Assembly (NCBI GenBank): GCA_022508285.1 | Contig: JAFLVN010000002.1 | Span: forward strand, 62,001 to 126,000 | DNA from: Clostridiales bacterium | GTDB lineage: Bacteria; Bacillota; Clostridia; Christensenellales; Borkfalkiaceae | Direction of reading: 5' to 3' | DNA length: 64,000 nt | In this document: piece after piece, positions 15,548 to 23,664 of the stretch | How positions within the stretch are numbered: position 1 is the stretch's first letter | Layout of the letters: every line of letters starts with the position of its first letter | Translations under genes and position numbers: made by a program | Notes under the pieces: model-generated | Database searches by the model: none | What the model was told of the DNA's origin: nothing | The model's input: the letters and a program-made list of their open reading frames with translations, nothing else

Positions 15548-17905
15548 CTATTTTATCAGTGCCGTTCTCATTGAATTTAATACTGCGACTAACATAACTC
15601 CGACGTCGGCAACTACCGAAACAATCAGCGGGAAGGGCGACACCGCCACTCCGCAGGCAATCAGCGAGGCGAGAACTATGTCGCATATCATTAGCCCGAA
15701 TTTTACAAACAGCGAACCTACTATATTCTGCACGACTATGCGGCGGGTGCCCTTGGCAATTTTCCTGCCCTTGGGGAGCAGTGCAATATTATCGGAAACG
15801 AGCACTATGTCGCTTGCCTCGATAGCCGCATCCGAACCGACCTTACCCATGGACACAGAGCAGTCCGCCGCAGTCATTACGGGTGCGTCGTTTATTCCGT
15901 CGCCCACGTATATAAGCTTGCCTTGCTCTTTGAGCTGTTGCGCACGCTCCAACTTTTTATCGGGTAGGAGCTCCGCCATGCAGCCGTCGATACCGGCTTC
16001 GGCGGCAACTGCTTGGGCACGCTCTTTAAGGTCGCCCGTGAGCATTTCGGTATAAGCAATTCCGCCCGCTTTGAGCGAGGAAATTGCATCCTTTACTCCC
16101 TCTTTAATGCCGTCGTCAATTTCAATAACCCCGACATATGCGCCGTCCAACGCTACGTATACGAGGGTTGAAACACTTTCTTTGCGTGAAAAAGCTACGT
16201 TATTTTCTTCGAGAAGTTTTGCGTTACCGCAGAGCAGAGTTTTGCCCTCGGCAGTACACCTTACGCCCCTGCCGGCAAGCTCCTCGGCGTTTGTAATTCG
16301 GATATCCGAGGGGATTTCCGCAAAAGCGGCGGCAATCGGGTGAGAGGAATATTTTTCCGCCGCTGCCGCAAGGGCAAGCGCTCTTTCGTTTGAGTATTCT
16401 CTCACTTTAAACGTGCCTTCGGTTATCGTACCCGTCTTGTCAAATGCGGCAACATTACATGTTGCAAGCTCGTCGAGGCAGGTTGAACCCTTAACGAGTA
16501 TGCCGAAGCGGGCGCATCTGCCTATGCCGCCGAAGTAGGAAAGCGGCACGGAAATTACGAGTGCGCACGGGCAGGAAATTACAAGGAAGGTTAGCGCATT
16601 GTATATCCAGTTTTTATAAATACTCCACGCATATGCGCCGCTTGCACCGCAGATTATAGTGGGGATTATTGCGGCTACGAGTATTGCCGCTATGCAGACC
16701 GCAGGCGTATAGTATTTTGCAAATTTTGATATAAACTTTTCGGGTTTGGATTTTTTTGCGGTTGAATTTTCAACGAGCTCGAGTATCTTTGCAACGGCGG
16801 AGTTTTTATACTCACGTATAACTTCCGCCTCTATTATGCCCGAAAGGTTGATACTGCCCGACAGAATTTCGTCACCCGCCGCTACAGCTCGGGGCAGAGG
16901 CTCGCCGTTTAAGCTCTTCATGTCGAGCGAGGTTTCACCCTTTATTATTTTGCAGTCAACGGGTACTTTTTCGCCCGCTTTAATCAAGATAACGTCACCC
17001 GTTTTGAGTTCTTCGGGGGATATTGTGCGCTGTTCGCCGCCGATTATTATTGTTGCGCTGTCGCTCTTTAAGTCCATTAAATCGGTTATGGAGTTGCGGG
17101 AAGCCCCGACCGCAACCGATTGCAGAAGTTCGCCGAGTTGATACAATAGCATTACGGCAACGCCCTCGAAAAATCCGTCGTGCGCAAATATTCCCAAAAG
17201 TATTGCGCCGATAGACGCAACCGTCATTAAGAAGTTCTCGTCGAAAATTCTGCCCTTGGATATATTTTTGACTGTGTTTATAAGTACGGGGTGACCTACG
17301 GTAAAATAAGAAATTCCGTAGAGTGTATAAGTCACTATGCGTGCGGCGAGATTAGCCCAGGCAACACCCGTTAAGTCGAGCACGAGTGCGGGAATAAACG
17401 CAATTACTGCCGCAATAAGGCAGAGTATGTCCTTTTTATGCTCCTTAAAAGTACTTTTCCTTTCTCTGCCGTCTACGATTTTTACGTCCTCGAAGTGTGT
17501 GATAGCATATATTGCCTTTTCACGGGATTCGGGCGACTGCGCATTTAAAATAACACGCATATTCATGAAGTCGACAACCGCCTCCACTCCCTCGATTTTG
17601 TTGAGCTCTTCCTCGAGCTCCCGTGCGCAGTTTGCACAGCAGAGGTTGGCAATTTTAATTTTTTCGCCGAATACCCGCTCATTCGGCTGAGTATTAACAG
17701 CCTCCTCAACCACTTTGACTTCCTCGAAATGATTGCACACGTATTTAACTTTTTCGAGAGTTTCGGCTGCACAGTCAACTATTACTTTTTGCGCCACAAA
17801 ATCGACGGTGACGGACGCTACTCCCTCTAACTTTTCGATTTCCTCTTCAAGCTCACGGGCACAGTTGGCGCAATCCAGCCCGCTGATTTTAATTACGTTA
17901 TTCAT
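15548..17905 (-). CDS. P1B-type heavy-metal-exporting ATPase with two N-terminal HMA domains (CadA/ZntA-like)
   Basis: The protein of about 785 residues exports soft or divalent metal ions at ATP cost. Two heavy-metal-associated domains carry LDCANCARE (Cys12, Cys15) and CCANCARE (Cys90, Cys93). The core shows transmembrane CPC in ISCPCALVISVP, the phosphorylation site AFDKTGTITEG, the SSHPIAAA His-Pro locus, TGDL and GDGINDAP. The CPC type with an adjacent CadC/SmtB-like repressor suggests Zn, Cd or Pb. The ATG at 17903-17905 overlaps the arsR stop by 8 bases, and AGGAG lies 13 bases upstream, so translation is probably coupled. A TTG 30 bases earlier is an alternative. Confidence 0.93.
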   Translation of the reverse strand: MNNVIKISGLDCANCARELEEEIEKLEGVASVTVDFVAQKVIVDCAAETLEKVKYVCNHFEEVKVVEEAVNTQPNERVFGEKIKIANLCCANCARELEEELNKIEGVEAVVDFMNMRVILNAQSPESREKAIYAITHFEDVKIVDGRERKSTFKEHKKDILCLIAAVIAFIPALVLDLTGVAWANLAARIVTYTLYGISYFTVGHPVLINTVKNISKGRIFDENFLMTVASIGAILLGIFAHDGFFEGVAVMLLYQLGELLQSVAVGASRNSITDLMDLKSDSATIIIGGEQRTISPEELKTGDVILIKAGEKVPVDCKIIKGETSLDMKSLNGEPLPRAVAAGDEILSGSINLSGIIEAEVIREYKNSAVAKILELVENSTAKKSKPEKFISKFAKYYTPAVCIAAILVAAIIPTIICGASGAYAWSIYKNWIYNALTFLVISCPCALVISVPLSYFGGIGRCARFGILVKGSTCLDELATCNVAAFDKTGTITEGTFKVREYSNERALALAAAAEKYSSHPIAAAFAEIPSDIRITNAEELAGRGVRCTAEGKTLLCGNAKLLEENNVAFSRKESVSTLVYVALDGAYVGVIEIDDGIKEGVKDAISSLKAGGIAYTEMLTGDLKERAQAVAAEAGIDGCMAELLPDKKLERAQQLKEQGKLIYVGDGINDAPVMTAADCSVSMGKVGSDAAIEASDIVLVSDNIALLPKGRKIAKGTRRIVVQNIVGSLFVKFGLMICDIVLASLIACGVAVSPFPLIVSVVADVGVMLVAVLNSMRTALIK

Positions 17906-18248
17906 TGCAGTCGAGATGCTCCTTTGAAAGTTCAATCATTGTCATAATATGCCAGTCGGACACCGAATACAGAATTTTTTTGCCCGACCTTCTGCACTTT
18001 ACTATGCGGTTATCCTTGAGCGTTTTGAGCTGGTGGGATACGGCGCTCTGGTTGCCGCCGACCGCCTCCACTATATGCTCCACGCACAGTTCACCGCCGG
18101 CAAGAGCCAACAGAATTTTGAGGCGCGATGGCTCGCAAAGCGCCTTGAAACGCAAACCCATTTCCTCTATTTTATCGTCTGAAGGCATCTTTTTGAGCGC
18201 TTCTTTAAGCCGCTCGGAGTGCAACTCCTCTTCGTCACAGATATGCAT
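17898..18248 (-). CDS. ArsR/SmtB-family metal-responsive repressor (CadC/CzrA-like)
   Basis: This 116-residue winged-helix repressor controls the ATPase gene that overlaps its end. GGELCVEHIVEAVGGNQSAV contains the ELCV segment that holds a metal ligand in CadC-like proteins, followed by SHQLKTLKDNRIV, the recognition helix. The C-terminal DWHIMTMIELSKEHLD matches the alpha-5 zinc site pattern (D-x-H ... H/E). The ATG at 18246-18248 has AGGAG 8 bases upstream. The operator at 18293-18312 lies just ahead. Confidence 0.93.
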   Translation of the reverse strand: MHICDEEELHSERLKEALKKMPSDDKIEEMGLRFKALCEPSRLKILLALAGGELCVEHIVEAVGGNQSAVSHQLKTLKDNRIVKCRRSGKKILYSVSDWHIMTMIELSKEHLDCNE

Positions 18249-18292
18249 ATTACGTTCTCCTATCATTGTATTTTATAAACGGATTAAATTTA

Positions 18293-18350
18293 ATATGAAT
18301 AGTCGTTCATATGATAATAGTATAATAAAACACTTGACTAAATATGTCAA
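18293..18350 (-). promoter_or_regulatory. Promoter and ArsR/SmtB operator of the metal operon
   Basis: On the minus strand TTGACA (18345-18350) and TATTAT (18322-18327) are 17 bases apart. The 20-base imperfect palindrome ATATGAATAGTCGTTCATAT at 18293-18312 matches the known ArsR/SmtB operator style (ATGAA ... TTCAT) and covers the predicted start region. The -35 box is also part of a TTGAC/GTCAA inverted repeat. Confidence 0.85.
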
Positions 18351-18375
18351 GCGTTTGAGGGGCAATTTTATTTAT

Positions 18376-19257
18376 TTAATTTATAAAAGGAATAAACGGT
18401 GCGACTACGTTTATTAGGATACCGACAACATAGGACAGCGCAAACGTAGAGGCAATCAGTGCAAGGTTCTGCTTTATGCGTTTGAAGTTTTTAAGCAAAA
18501 TCATAAAACCCATACCCGCATTTACTACAAGCCCCGCCGCCATACTGCCGAAAGTGATAATGCCTCCTGCGTACGCCGAAGTAAGTATTGCACTTGAAGC
18601 ACAGCTTGGAATAAGCCCCACCGCCGCCGTTATAAGCGGTTGTAGATATATGTTTCCTGCAAGAGAATTTGCTATGGTCTGCTCATCTATGATAAGTCCG
18701 AAAACGAAGTTTATAACAAACAGATAGAGCGCAATTTTGAGCGTGTGCCACAGCGGGGTCAAAAGATAGATATTCCACTTTGACTCCTCGGGGTGTTCGT
18801 GTCCGCACTCGTAGTCGGGAGCGTCGGTTGCGAGCGGAGCGACGGTTTCGTTGACCTTTTCACGGAAGAGAATTGCATTTGCGGCATAGCCTACGATTAC
18901 GGCGAGTACGAATTTGATTATTAAAAGGGGCAAGACCGCCGAAAGGGCTTTGACGTTGGTAACTTCGGATAAGAGCAGAATTATGGCTTCGTCGGAAGTA
19001 GCAATAAATACCGCAAGCAAAGTGCCCGTGCGGATAAACTTTTTATCGTAGAGTTTTGCTGCCATGACCGAAAAACCGCACAGCGGAACGAGTCCTGCGG
19101 CGGAGCCTATAAGGGGCGCAAGTTTGCCCTGTAAAATTTTGCGGTTTCCGAATACTGAAGTTTTGTGCTCTACCAGCTCAATAACAATATATATTACCAA
19201 GAGAAATGGCAAAACTATCAGCGTATCGAAAAGCGCTTCAAGAAATATTTCGGTCAT
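18376..19257 (-). CDS. Putative 10-TM heavy-metal exporter (ArsP_2 / putative manganese transporter family)
   Basis: The 293-residue polytopic membrane protein has repeated hydrophobic segments. Internal-repeat motifs are GSAAGLVPLCGFSVMAAKL, in the first half, and AAVGLIPSCASSAILTSAY, in the second, each with a PxCG/PSCA cysteine. A His/Glu-rich loop (YECGHEHPEESK) lies between the halves. This is the architecture of the ArsP_2 family. It is encoded upstream of the arsR promoter in the same direction, with no terminator seen between them. The metal is not known. Confidence 0.8.
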   Translation of the reverse strand: MTEIFLEALFDTLIVLPFLLVIYIVIELVEHKTSVFGNRKILQGKLAPLIGSAAGLVPLCGFSVMAAKLYDKKFIRTGTLLAVFIATSDEAIILLLSEVTNVKALSAVLPLLIIKFVLAVIVGYAANAILFREKVNETVAPLATDAPDYECGHEHPEESKWNIYLLTPLWHTLKIALYLFVINFVFGLIIDEQTIANSLAGNIYLQPLITAAVGLIPSCASSAILTSAYAGGIITFGSMAAGLVVNAGMGFMILLKNFKRIKQNLALIASTFALSYVVGILINVVAPFIPFIN

Positions 19258-19311
19258 AGTTAATGTAGGTTATATGCAACTGCGGAGCATAAACACAGTT
19301 GGCGGGAGCGA

Positions 19312-19338
19312 ATAAAGCCCCCTTTGCAGGGGGTCTTT
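19312..19338 (-). terminator. Terminator after the ABC ATPase gene
   Basis: AAAGCCCCC and GGGGGTCTTT form a stem around TTTGCA, three bases beyond the stop at 19342. A T-rich tract follows on the minus strand. Confidence 0.75.
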
Positions 19339-19341
19339 TGT

Positions 19342-20565
19342 TTAACGTAATTTCTTTTTTGTATCTTCTTTTTTTGGAGTCAACTTTTCGATTACAGCCT
19401 GCTCCTCGGGGTAAGGAAAGGGAAGCCTGTCCGCATCCTTGTGCCCAGTGTTCTTATAGCCGCCGTCACGCTTTAACAGCGTTAAACGGGTTTCGGAATC
19501 GAATATATACAGCCTTGAAAGATCTACGGCAAGTTTTACTTCCGCTCCGTTTACCGCCTTAGAGCCGAGCGTTGCGAGAACGGGCTGGCCGCTCAAGTCA
19601 CACTCGGCATAAGTCGCTTCGCCGTCACTCTGCGTTTTATTGAACTTTGCGGTGAGATTTCCTTCTGCGGAAGTGGATATATCTTCGTGGCGGATACCTA
19701 TAATTATTTTCTTACCCGTGCCTGCGTATTCTTCTATTTTTTCAAATCTGCTTACTATGTTTTCAGCGAGCGCAAGCTTTCCGCCCTCGAATTCGGCAAA
19801 GTAGCCGTCCCCTTCCTTTACGACCTTTGCGTTCTGCAAAAAGTTGATTGTGGGTGAACCGATATAGAATGCCACGTAAGTGTTGGCGGGATAATCGTAG
19901 AGGTTTGAAGGCGTATCTATCTGCTGAACGAGTCCGTTCTTCAAAATTACGAGACGAGTGCCGATAGTCAGAGCTTCGGAAAGATTTTTTGTAGCGTAAA
20001 CGAAAGTGCCCTGCATTCTCGCCTGAACGTTGATGATGACGTTAAGCATATCGCGGCGGAGATTTTCGTCGATACCTGCAAGCGGCTCGTCAAAGAGATA
20101 GAGTTTAGGCTCTCTCACTATCGCCCTGCCTATTGCAATGCGCTGGCGGTCGGCGGCGGAAAGCACTTTGGGTTTGCGGTATAAAACTTCGGTAAGCCCC
20201 AAAATATTTGCCGCTATCTTTACCCGCTGCTCTATGAGCGCCTGCGGAGCTTTTCTGAGTCTCAATCCGTAAGCCATATTGTCAAAGACGGTGAAGTTAG
20301 GATTTAAGGGGTCTTGCCTGAATACCATCGCTATATCCCTTTCCTTGGTTTCGACGTCTGCCATATTCTTACCGCCGATTGTTACAGTGCCCGAGGCGGG
20401 TTCCTCGAGACCTGCTATCACCTTTAAAAGGGTGGATTTACCGCACTTCTCGCCGCCGACAATAACGATAAATTCCTTATCTTCGGCTTCAAGAGACACG
20501 TTATGCAGGGCGGTTACGCCCGAAAGATAAGCCTTGCTGACCCCATTCAAATTTAAACTTGCCAT
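19342..20565 (-). CDS. ABC transporter ATPase of the MsmX/UgpC type with degenerate signature and switch residues
   Basis: The 407-residue protein has the layout of the sugar-importer ATPases (MsmX, UgpC, MalK): nucleotide-binding domain to about residue 235 and a C-terminal OB-like regulatory domain. Walker A is intact (GGEKCGKST, residues 37-45) and so is Walker B (LYLFDEP, 155-161). The signature is LSAADRQR (135-142) instead of LSGGQRQR, and the switch histidine is replaced by lysine in YATKNLSEA (Lys193; canonical YVTHDQxEA). The Q-loop reads FRQ rather than FQN. No permease genes are adjacent. The start has GGAG 6 bases upstream; a longer frame to 20772 overlaps queH. Catalytic competence is doubtful. 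Confidence 0.85.
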   Translation of the reverse strand: MASLNLNGVSKAYLSGVTALHNVSLEAEDKEFIVIVGGEKCGKSTLLKVIAGLEEPASGTVTIGGKNMADVETKERDIAMVFRQDPLNPNFTVFDNMAYGLRLRKAPQALIEQRVKIAANILGLTEVLYRKPKVLSAADRQRIAIGRAIVREPKLYLFDEPLAGIDENLRRDMLNVIINVQARMQGTFVYATKNLSEALTIGTRLVILKNGLVQQIDTPSNLYDYPANTYVAFYIGSPTINFLQNAKVVKEGDGYFAEFEGGKLALAENIVSRFEKIEEYAGTGKKIIIGIRHEDISTSAEGNLTAKFNKTQSDGEATYAECDLSGQPVLATLGSKAVNGAEVKLAVDLSRLYIFDSETRLTLLKRDGGYKNTGHKDADRLPFPYPEEQAVIEKLTPKKEDTKKKLR

Positions 20566-20601
20566 GTGTTTCTCCGCTATTAGCTTCAATTTTACATTTA
20601 T

Positions 20602-20630
20602 ATAATAGCACAGACTTTGCTGTTTTTCAA
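20602..20630 (-). promoter_or_regulatory. Promoter of the ABC ATPase gene
   Basis: On the minus strand TTGAAA (20625-20630) and TATTAT (20602-20607) have a 17-base spacer, about 37 bases before the start codon. Confidence 0.65.
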
Positions 20631-20659
20631 AGTGCTTTAAGGCAAAATTAAAAATTTTT

Positions 20660-20688
20660 TTGCAATTGCGCAATATTTGTGTTAATAT
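20660..20688 (+). promoter_or_regulatory. Promoter of queH implying a leaderless mRNA
   Basis: TTGCAA (20660-20665) and TAATAT (20683-20688) are 17 bases apart. The last -10 base is 7 bases from the A of the queH ATG, so transcription should start at or next to the start codon. Confidence 0.6.
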
Positions 20689-20694
20689 ATTGGT

Positions 20695-21288
20695 ATGAAC
20701 CGTCTGAATTATGAAAATATGATGACAGAAAAAATAAAAGGTTTGACCAAAAAGAGTAAACTGCTTTTGCACTGCTGCTGTGCACCCTGCTCGTCGGCGT
20801 GCCTTGAAAAGCTGAAGGAGTTTTTTGATATTACCGTACTCTTTTATAATCCGAATATCGAGGACAGCGAGTATGAAAGAAGAAAGGACGAGCTAATACG
20901 GCTAATCAAAACAACCGGTTGGGCAGAGATTTTAGACTGCGACCACGATACGGCAGAGTTTTATAAGGCTGTAAAAGGGTTTGAGAACTGCCCCGAGGGC
21001 GGCGATCGCTGCAAAAAGTGCTTTGAACTGCGCCTCGCAAAGACTGCGGAAATTGCTCAACGGGAAAACTTTGACTACTTCACCACCACTCTCACCATAA
21101 GCCCTCTAAAAGACGCCGACGCCATAAACGAAATTGGCGAGCGGCTCGGGGGAGAAAGATGGCTGTGCTCCGATTTCAAAAAGAAAAACGGGTATTTGAG
21201 AAGTATTCAGCTTTCAAAAGAGTACGGACTGTACCGGCAGGATTATTGCGGGTGCGTATTTTCGGAGAGGGCACGCTCAAAGACTTGA
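20695..21288 (+). CDS. queH: Epoxyqueuosine reductase QueH
   Basis: QueH (formerly DUF208) reduces epoxyqueuosine to queuosine in tRNA and replaces QueG in many bacteria. The 197-residue protein shows the family cysteines: LLLHCCCAPCSSACLEKL near residue 24, GDRCKKCFELRL near 104 and QDYCGCVFSE near the C-terminus. EDSEYERRKDEL and TTTLTISPLKD are also typical. No Shine-Dalgarno sequence precedes the ATG at 20695 and the promoter geometry implies leaderless translation. ATG codons at 20719 and 20722 are internal alternatives, also without one. Confidence 0.94.
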   Translation: MNRLNYENMMTEKIKGLTKKSKLLLHCCCAPCSSACLEKLKEFFDITVLFYNPNIEDSEYERRKDELIRLIKTTGWAEILDCDHDTAEFYKAVKGFENCPEGGDRCKKCFELRLAKTAEIAQRENFDYFTTTLTISPLKDADAINEIGERLGGERWLCSDFKKKNGYLRSIQLSKEYGLYRQDYCGCVFSERARSKT

Positions 21289-21313
21289 AAATACGATAAA
21301 ATTATGATATAAT
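21285..21313 (+). promoter_or_regulatory. Promoter of the carbamoyltransferase gene
   Basis: TTGAAA (21285-21290) and consensus TATAAT (21308-21313) are 17 bases apart. The -35 box overlaps the last bases of queH. Confidence 0.75.
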
Positions 21314-21339
21314 ACTTATAATCGAACGGAGACAAATTT

Positions 21340-22278
21340 ATGGACGTAAATAGATATTTCCCCTCTTACGGGTTGAAAAACCAACATTTAGTTAAACTTT
21401 GCGACTACTCAACGGAAGAAATATTTGAAATTTTATATGCAACAAAGGCGATGAAAGCCAAGTTTATCGCACACGAGGACACCCGAATTCTTCGGGGCGT
21501 TACCATTGCGCTTTTGTTCGGCGACACTTCGATGAGAACACGCTCGGCACTCGAGATTGCCATACGGCAGCTCGGGGGAGACAGCGTGTATTTGCCTTAC
21601 AGCGAAAAGGATATGCGTGCCGGCGAGAATATAAAGGATTTGGTTAACGTAATCTCACGCTACGGCGTGGGTGCACTCGTAACAAGGGGAATACCGCAAA
21701 AGGAGCTTGACGAATTTTGCTCGGTTTCCTCTATTCCCATTATAAACTCCAAAAACGAAAGCAGCGTTCCCGCACAGATTTTGGCGGATTTATTTACCAT
21801 TTGGGAGAAGCGGGGAAAGCTGGAAGGACTTAAAATTGCGTACGTGGGCAAAGTAGGCGCAAATGCTCAGTCGCTTATGGTCGGTGCGATAAAGTGCGGA
21901 ATGGAAATTGCCGTTGCCGCCCCGAATGAGTTTACGGTAAAACGGAACGTTTTAGAGAATATAAGGCAATACGGTCACGTAACCGTAACGGACAATCCCG
22001 TCTCCGCCGTGAAGGGCGCAGATATAATTTATACAAACGGCTATAACTACCACTCCGTTTTGAGCGAGACCGAAAAGAAAATACTCGAACCTTACTGCGT
22101 AAACGCACAGCTCATGTCGGTTGCAAACGTCGGGGCGCACTTCATGCACCCTCTGCCCGCATGCCGTGGCGTTGAAGTTACCGCAGACGTGATTGACGGA
22201 AAGAACAGCATAGTCCTTGACCAGGGCGAAAACAAACTGCACACCATAAAGGCGATATTGGCACTTTTAGCAAAATAA
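21340..22278 (+). CDS. Aspartate/ornithine carbamoyltransferase-family protein, substrate uncertain
   Basis: The 312-residue protein has the two-domain carbamoyltransferase fold: an N-terminal carbamoyl-phosphate motif GDTSMRTRSALEIA (usual STRTR replaced by SMRTR), an NVISRYGVGALVTRG segment, a second-domain IAYVGKVGANAQSLM and FMHPLPACRGVEVT. In ornithine enzymes the last is usually HCLPA and a D-x3-SMG ornithine motif precedes it; here the Cys is Pro and that motif is replaced by TNGYNYHS. It is closer to the ornithine type overall (PACRG) but mixed. GGAG lies 8 bases before the ATG. No arginine or pyrimidine genes are nearby, so the amine substrate is open. Confidence 0.8.
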   Translation: MDVNRYFPSYGLKNQHLVKLCDYSTEEIFEILYATKAMKAKFIAHEDTRILRGVTIALLFGDTSMRTRSALEIAIRQLGGDSVYLPYSEKDMRAGENIKDLVNVISRYGVGALVTRGIPQKELDEFCSVSSIPIINSKNESSVPAQILADLFTIWEKRGKLEGLKIAYVGKVGANAQSLMVGAIKCGMEIAVAAPNEFTVKRNVLENIRQYGHVTVTDNPVSAVKGADIIYTNGYNYHSVLSETEKKILEPYCVNAQLMSVANVGAHFMHPLPACRGVEVTADVIDGKNSIVLDQGENKLHTIKAILALLAK

Positions 22279-22292
22279 TTATTATAAAATTT

Positions 22293-22323
22293 GCCGCCGC
22301 AAGCTTTGATAGCTTGCGGCGGC
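22293..22323. terminator. Bidirectional terminator
   Basis: GCCGCCGCAAGCT and AGCTTGCGGCGGC form a 13-bp perfect stem with a TTGAT loop, between two convergent genes. Confidence 0.8.
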
Positions 22324-22328
22324 TTCTA

Positions 22329-22898
22329 TTATTTATTTTTCAATTCGTCCATAACTGCAAAGATTTTTTCATAAATATTTTCTGCGGTTAAATCGTAGAA
22401 AGTATCTCTTTTAAAAACAGCACGGGACATTCCCCAATACTTTTGAGAAATTTTATCCGATTTAGGATTTGAAATAATTAAACCGTTTTTATCTGTTTGG
22501 ATATAAAATTTGTCCTTATTCCATTTAGGGTGAGTGAAGCCCCATTCGTCTGAACTTTTACATCCAGCTGACCACCCCTCCAATCCGTCAGTATAACTGT
22601 ACTTGGAAATATAAAGACCAGGGTCATCGTCCAAACATACTTCCATTCCGAAAATATCATCGTCTGCCCATCCGTTTTCAAACATTGGCTTGTCACTATG
22701 CTGGAATAAAAGAGTAAATTTACTTGTTACCCAACCCCAAATATTTGATTTTGATTGCCACATTAAAATGTCATTTGTTACGCAGCGAAAACCGTATTCC
22801 GGGGCTTTTGTCTTTAAATAATTTGCAAGCTTAACAAGATTGTTATATGTTTCACGAAACACCTTAACGGCATTGCACAAGTTTTCATCTAAATTCAT
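22329..22898 (-). CDS. Hypothetical protein, 189 residues, AT-rich accessory cluster
   Basis: I do not recognise this family. The protein is soluble, rich in Trp, Asp and Lys (SNIWGWVTSKFTLLF, NGWADDDIFGMEV, LEGWSAGCKSSDEWGF), with no signal peptide or membrane segment. Its ATG overlaps the end of the PD-(D/E)XK gene by 14 bases, so the two are co-translated and likely work together. Codon use is visibly more AT-rich than in the flanking housekeeping genes, suggesting transfer. Confidence 0.8.
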   Translation of the reverse strand: MNLDENLCNAVKVFRETYNNLVKLANYLKTKAPEYGFRCVTNDILMWQSKSNIWGWVTSKFTLLFQHSDKPMFENGWADDDIFGMEVCLDDDPGLYISKYSYTDGLEGWSAGCKSSDEWGFTHPKWNKDKFYIQTDKNGLIISNPKSDKISQKYWGMSRAVFKRDTFYDLTAENIYEKIFAVMDELKNK

Positions 22899-23664
22899 AA
22901 AATAACTCCTTTTCTATTTTAATTGCACTTTTAAATCCGAACGGAGATACCCCACATTCAAAGTTAAAACCTTTTAAATTTTCAATGATAGAAATATTAT
23001 CTTTCAGTACAAAACTTTTAAATCTGTCGAAGCCTTTCTTTTCAAGAAGTGCTAGAATATCGTTTAATATAATAAATTCGTATCCTTTTGCGGCATTTAA
23101 CAATTCACTGATTCTGTCGTAGATATCGGACCAACTTATTACTTCAAAAGATACTTCCTCTCTGCATTCTTGCTTTATTTTTGTGTTAGCCTCTTCAAAA
23201 ACTTGTGAACAATAATTGTCTTGAGCAATGAAAATCAAATGCTTTGATTTATTATTATACTCTTTGATTATTGCACGGGCTTCACGTACAAGCTGATTGT
23301 TGCTTTCTTTTATTTCTTTCGAATCATCTTTCAAAGACTGTTCTGCGCCTTCTTCAGAATCGTTAGAAGACAGTCCACTGTTATATTTAACTTCGATACC
23401 GATAACGGCATTTTTAAATTCTAAAATCAGGTCAGGCTCTACAGTTGAATTATTAGCGTCTTTCAGTCGCTTCCAAAAGTGATATTTTGGCTCTTCATTA
23501 TCCCCGCCCACATTGTATCCGAGAATTTTTTGCAATCCACAGTTATACGGAATATATTTCATTGTTCCGAAAAAGTCGCCTGTAAGTTGGTCTTCCAGTC
23601 TATCGCTCAAATTTGAGCCTGTAGAGCTGATTTTGTTATGAATTTCCGCTATCATTTTTTTCAT
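22885..23664 (-). CDS. PD-(D/E)XK nuclease-like protein
   Basis: The 259-residue protein contains VEPDLILEF near residue 76 followed by AVIGIEVKYNSG, a match to the PD-x(n)-(D/E)xK core of restriction-like nucleases. The N-terminal HNKISSTGSNLSDRLEDQLT carries a possible upstream acidic residue. The rest is charged and helical with no second recognisable domain. It sits between a broken DUF6508 gene (28-base overlap) and the 189-residue hypothetical gene (14-base overlap). The AT-rich composition suggests acquisition. Nuclease activity is inferred from the core motif only. Confidence 0.75.
   Translation of the reverse strand: MKKMIAEIHNKISSTGSNLSDRLEDQLTGDFFGTMKYIPYNCGLQKILGYNVGGDNEEPKYHFWKRLKDANNSTVEPDLILEFKNAVIGIEVKYNSGLSSNDSEEGAEQSLKDDSKEIKESNNQLVREARAIIKEYNNKSKHLIFIAQDNYCSQVFEEANTKIKQECREEVSFEVISWSDIYDRISELLNAAKGYEFIILNDILALLEKKGFDRFKSFVLKDNISIIENLKGFNFECGVSPFGFKSAIKIEKELFYEFR

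Noticed and set aside
15501..16055. 184-codon frame opposite the P1B ATPase gene
   Set aside because: It is antisense to the conserved ATPase core and shows Ser/Thr/Ile-rich shadow composition.
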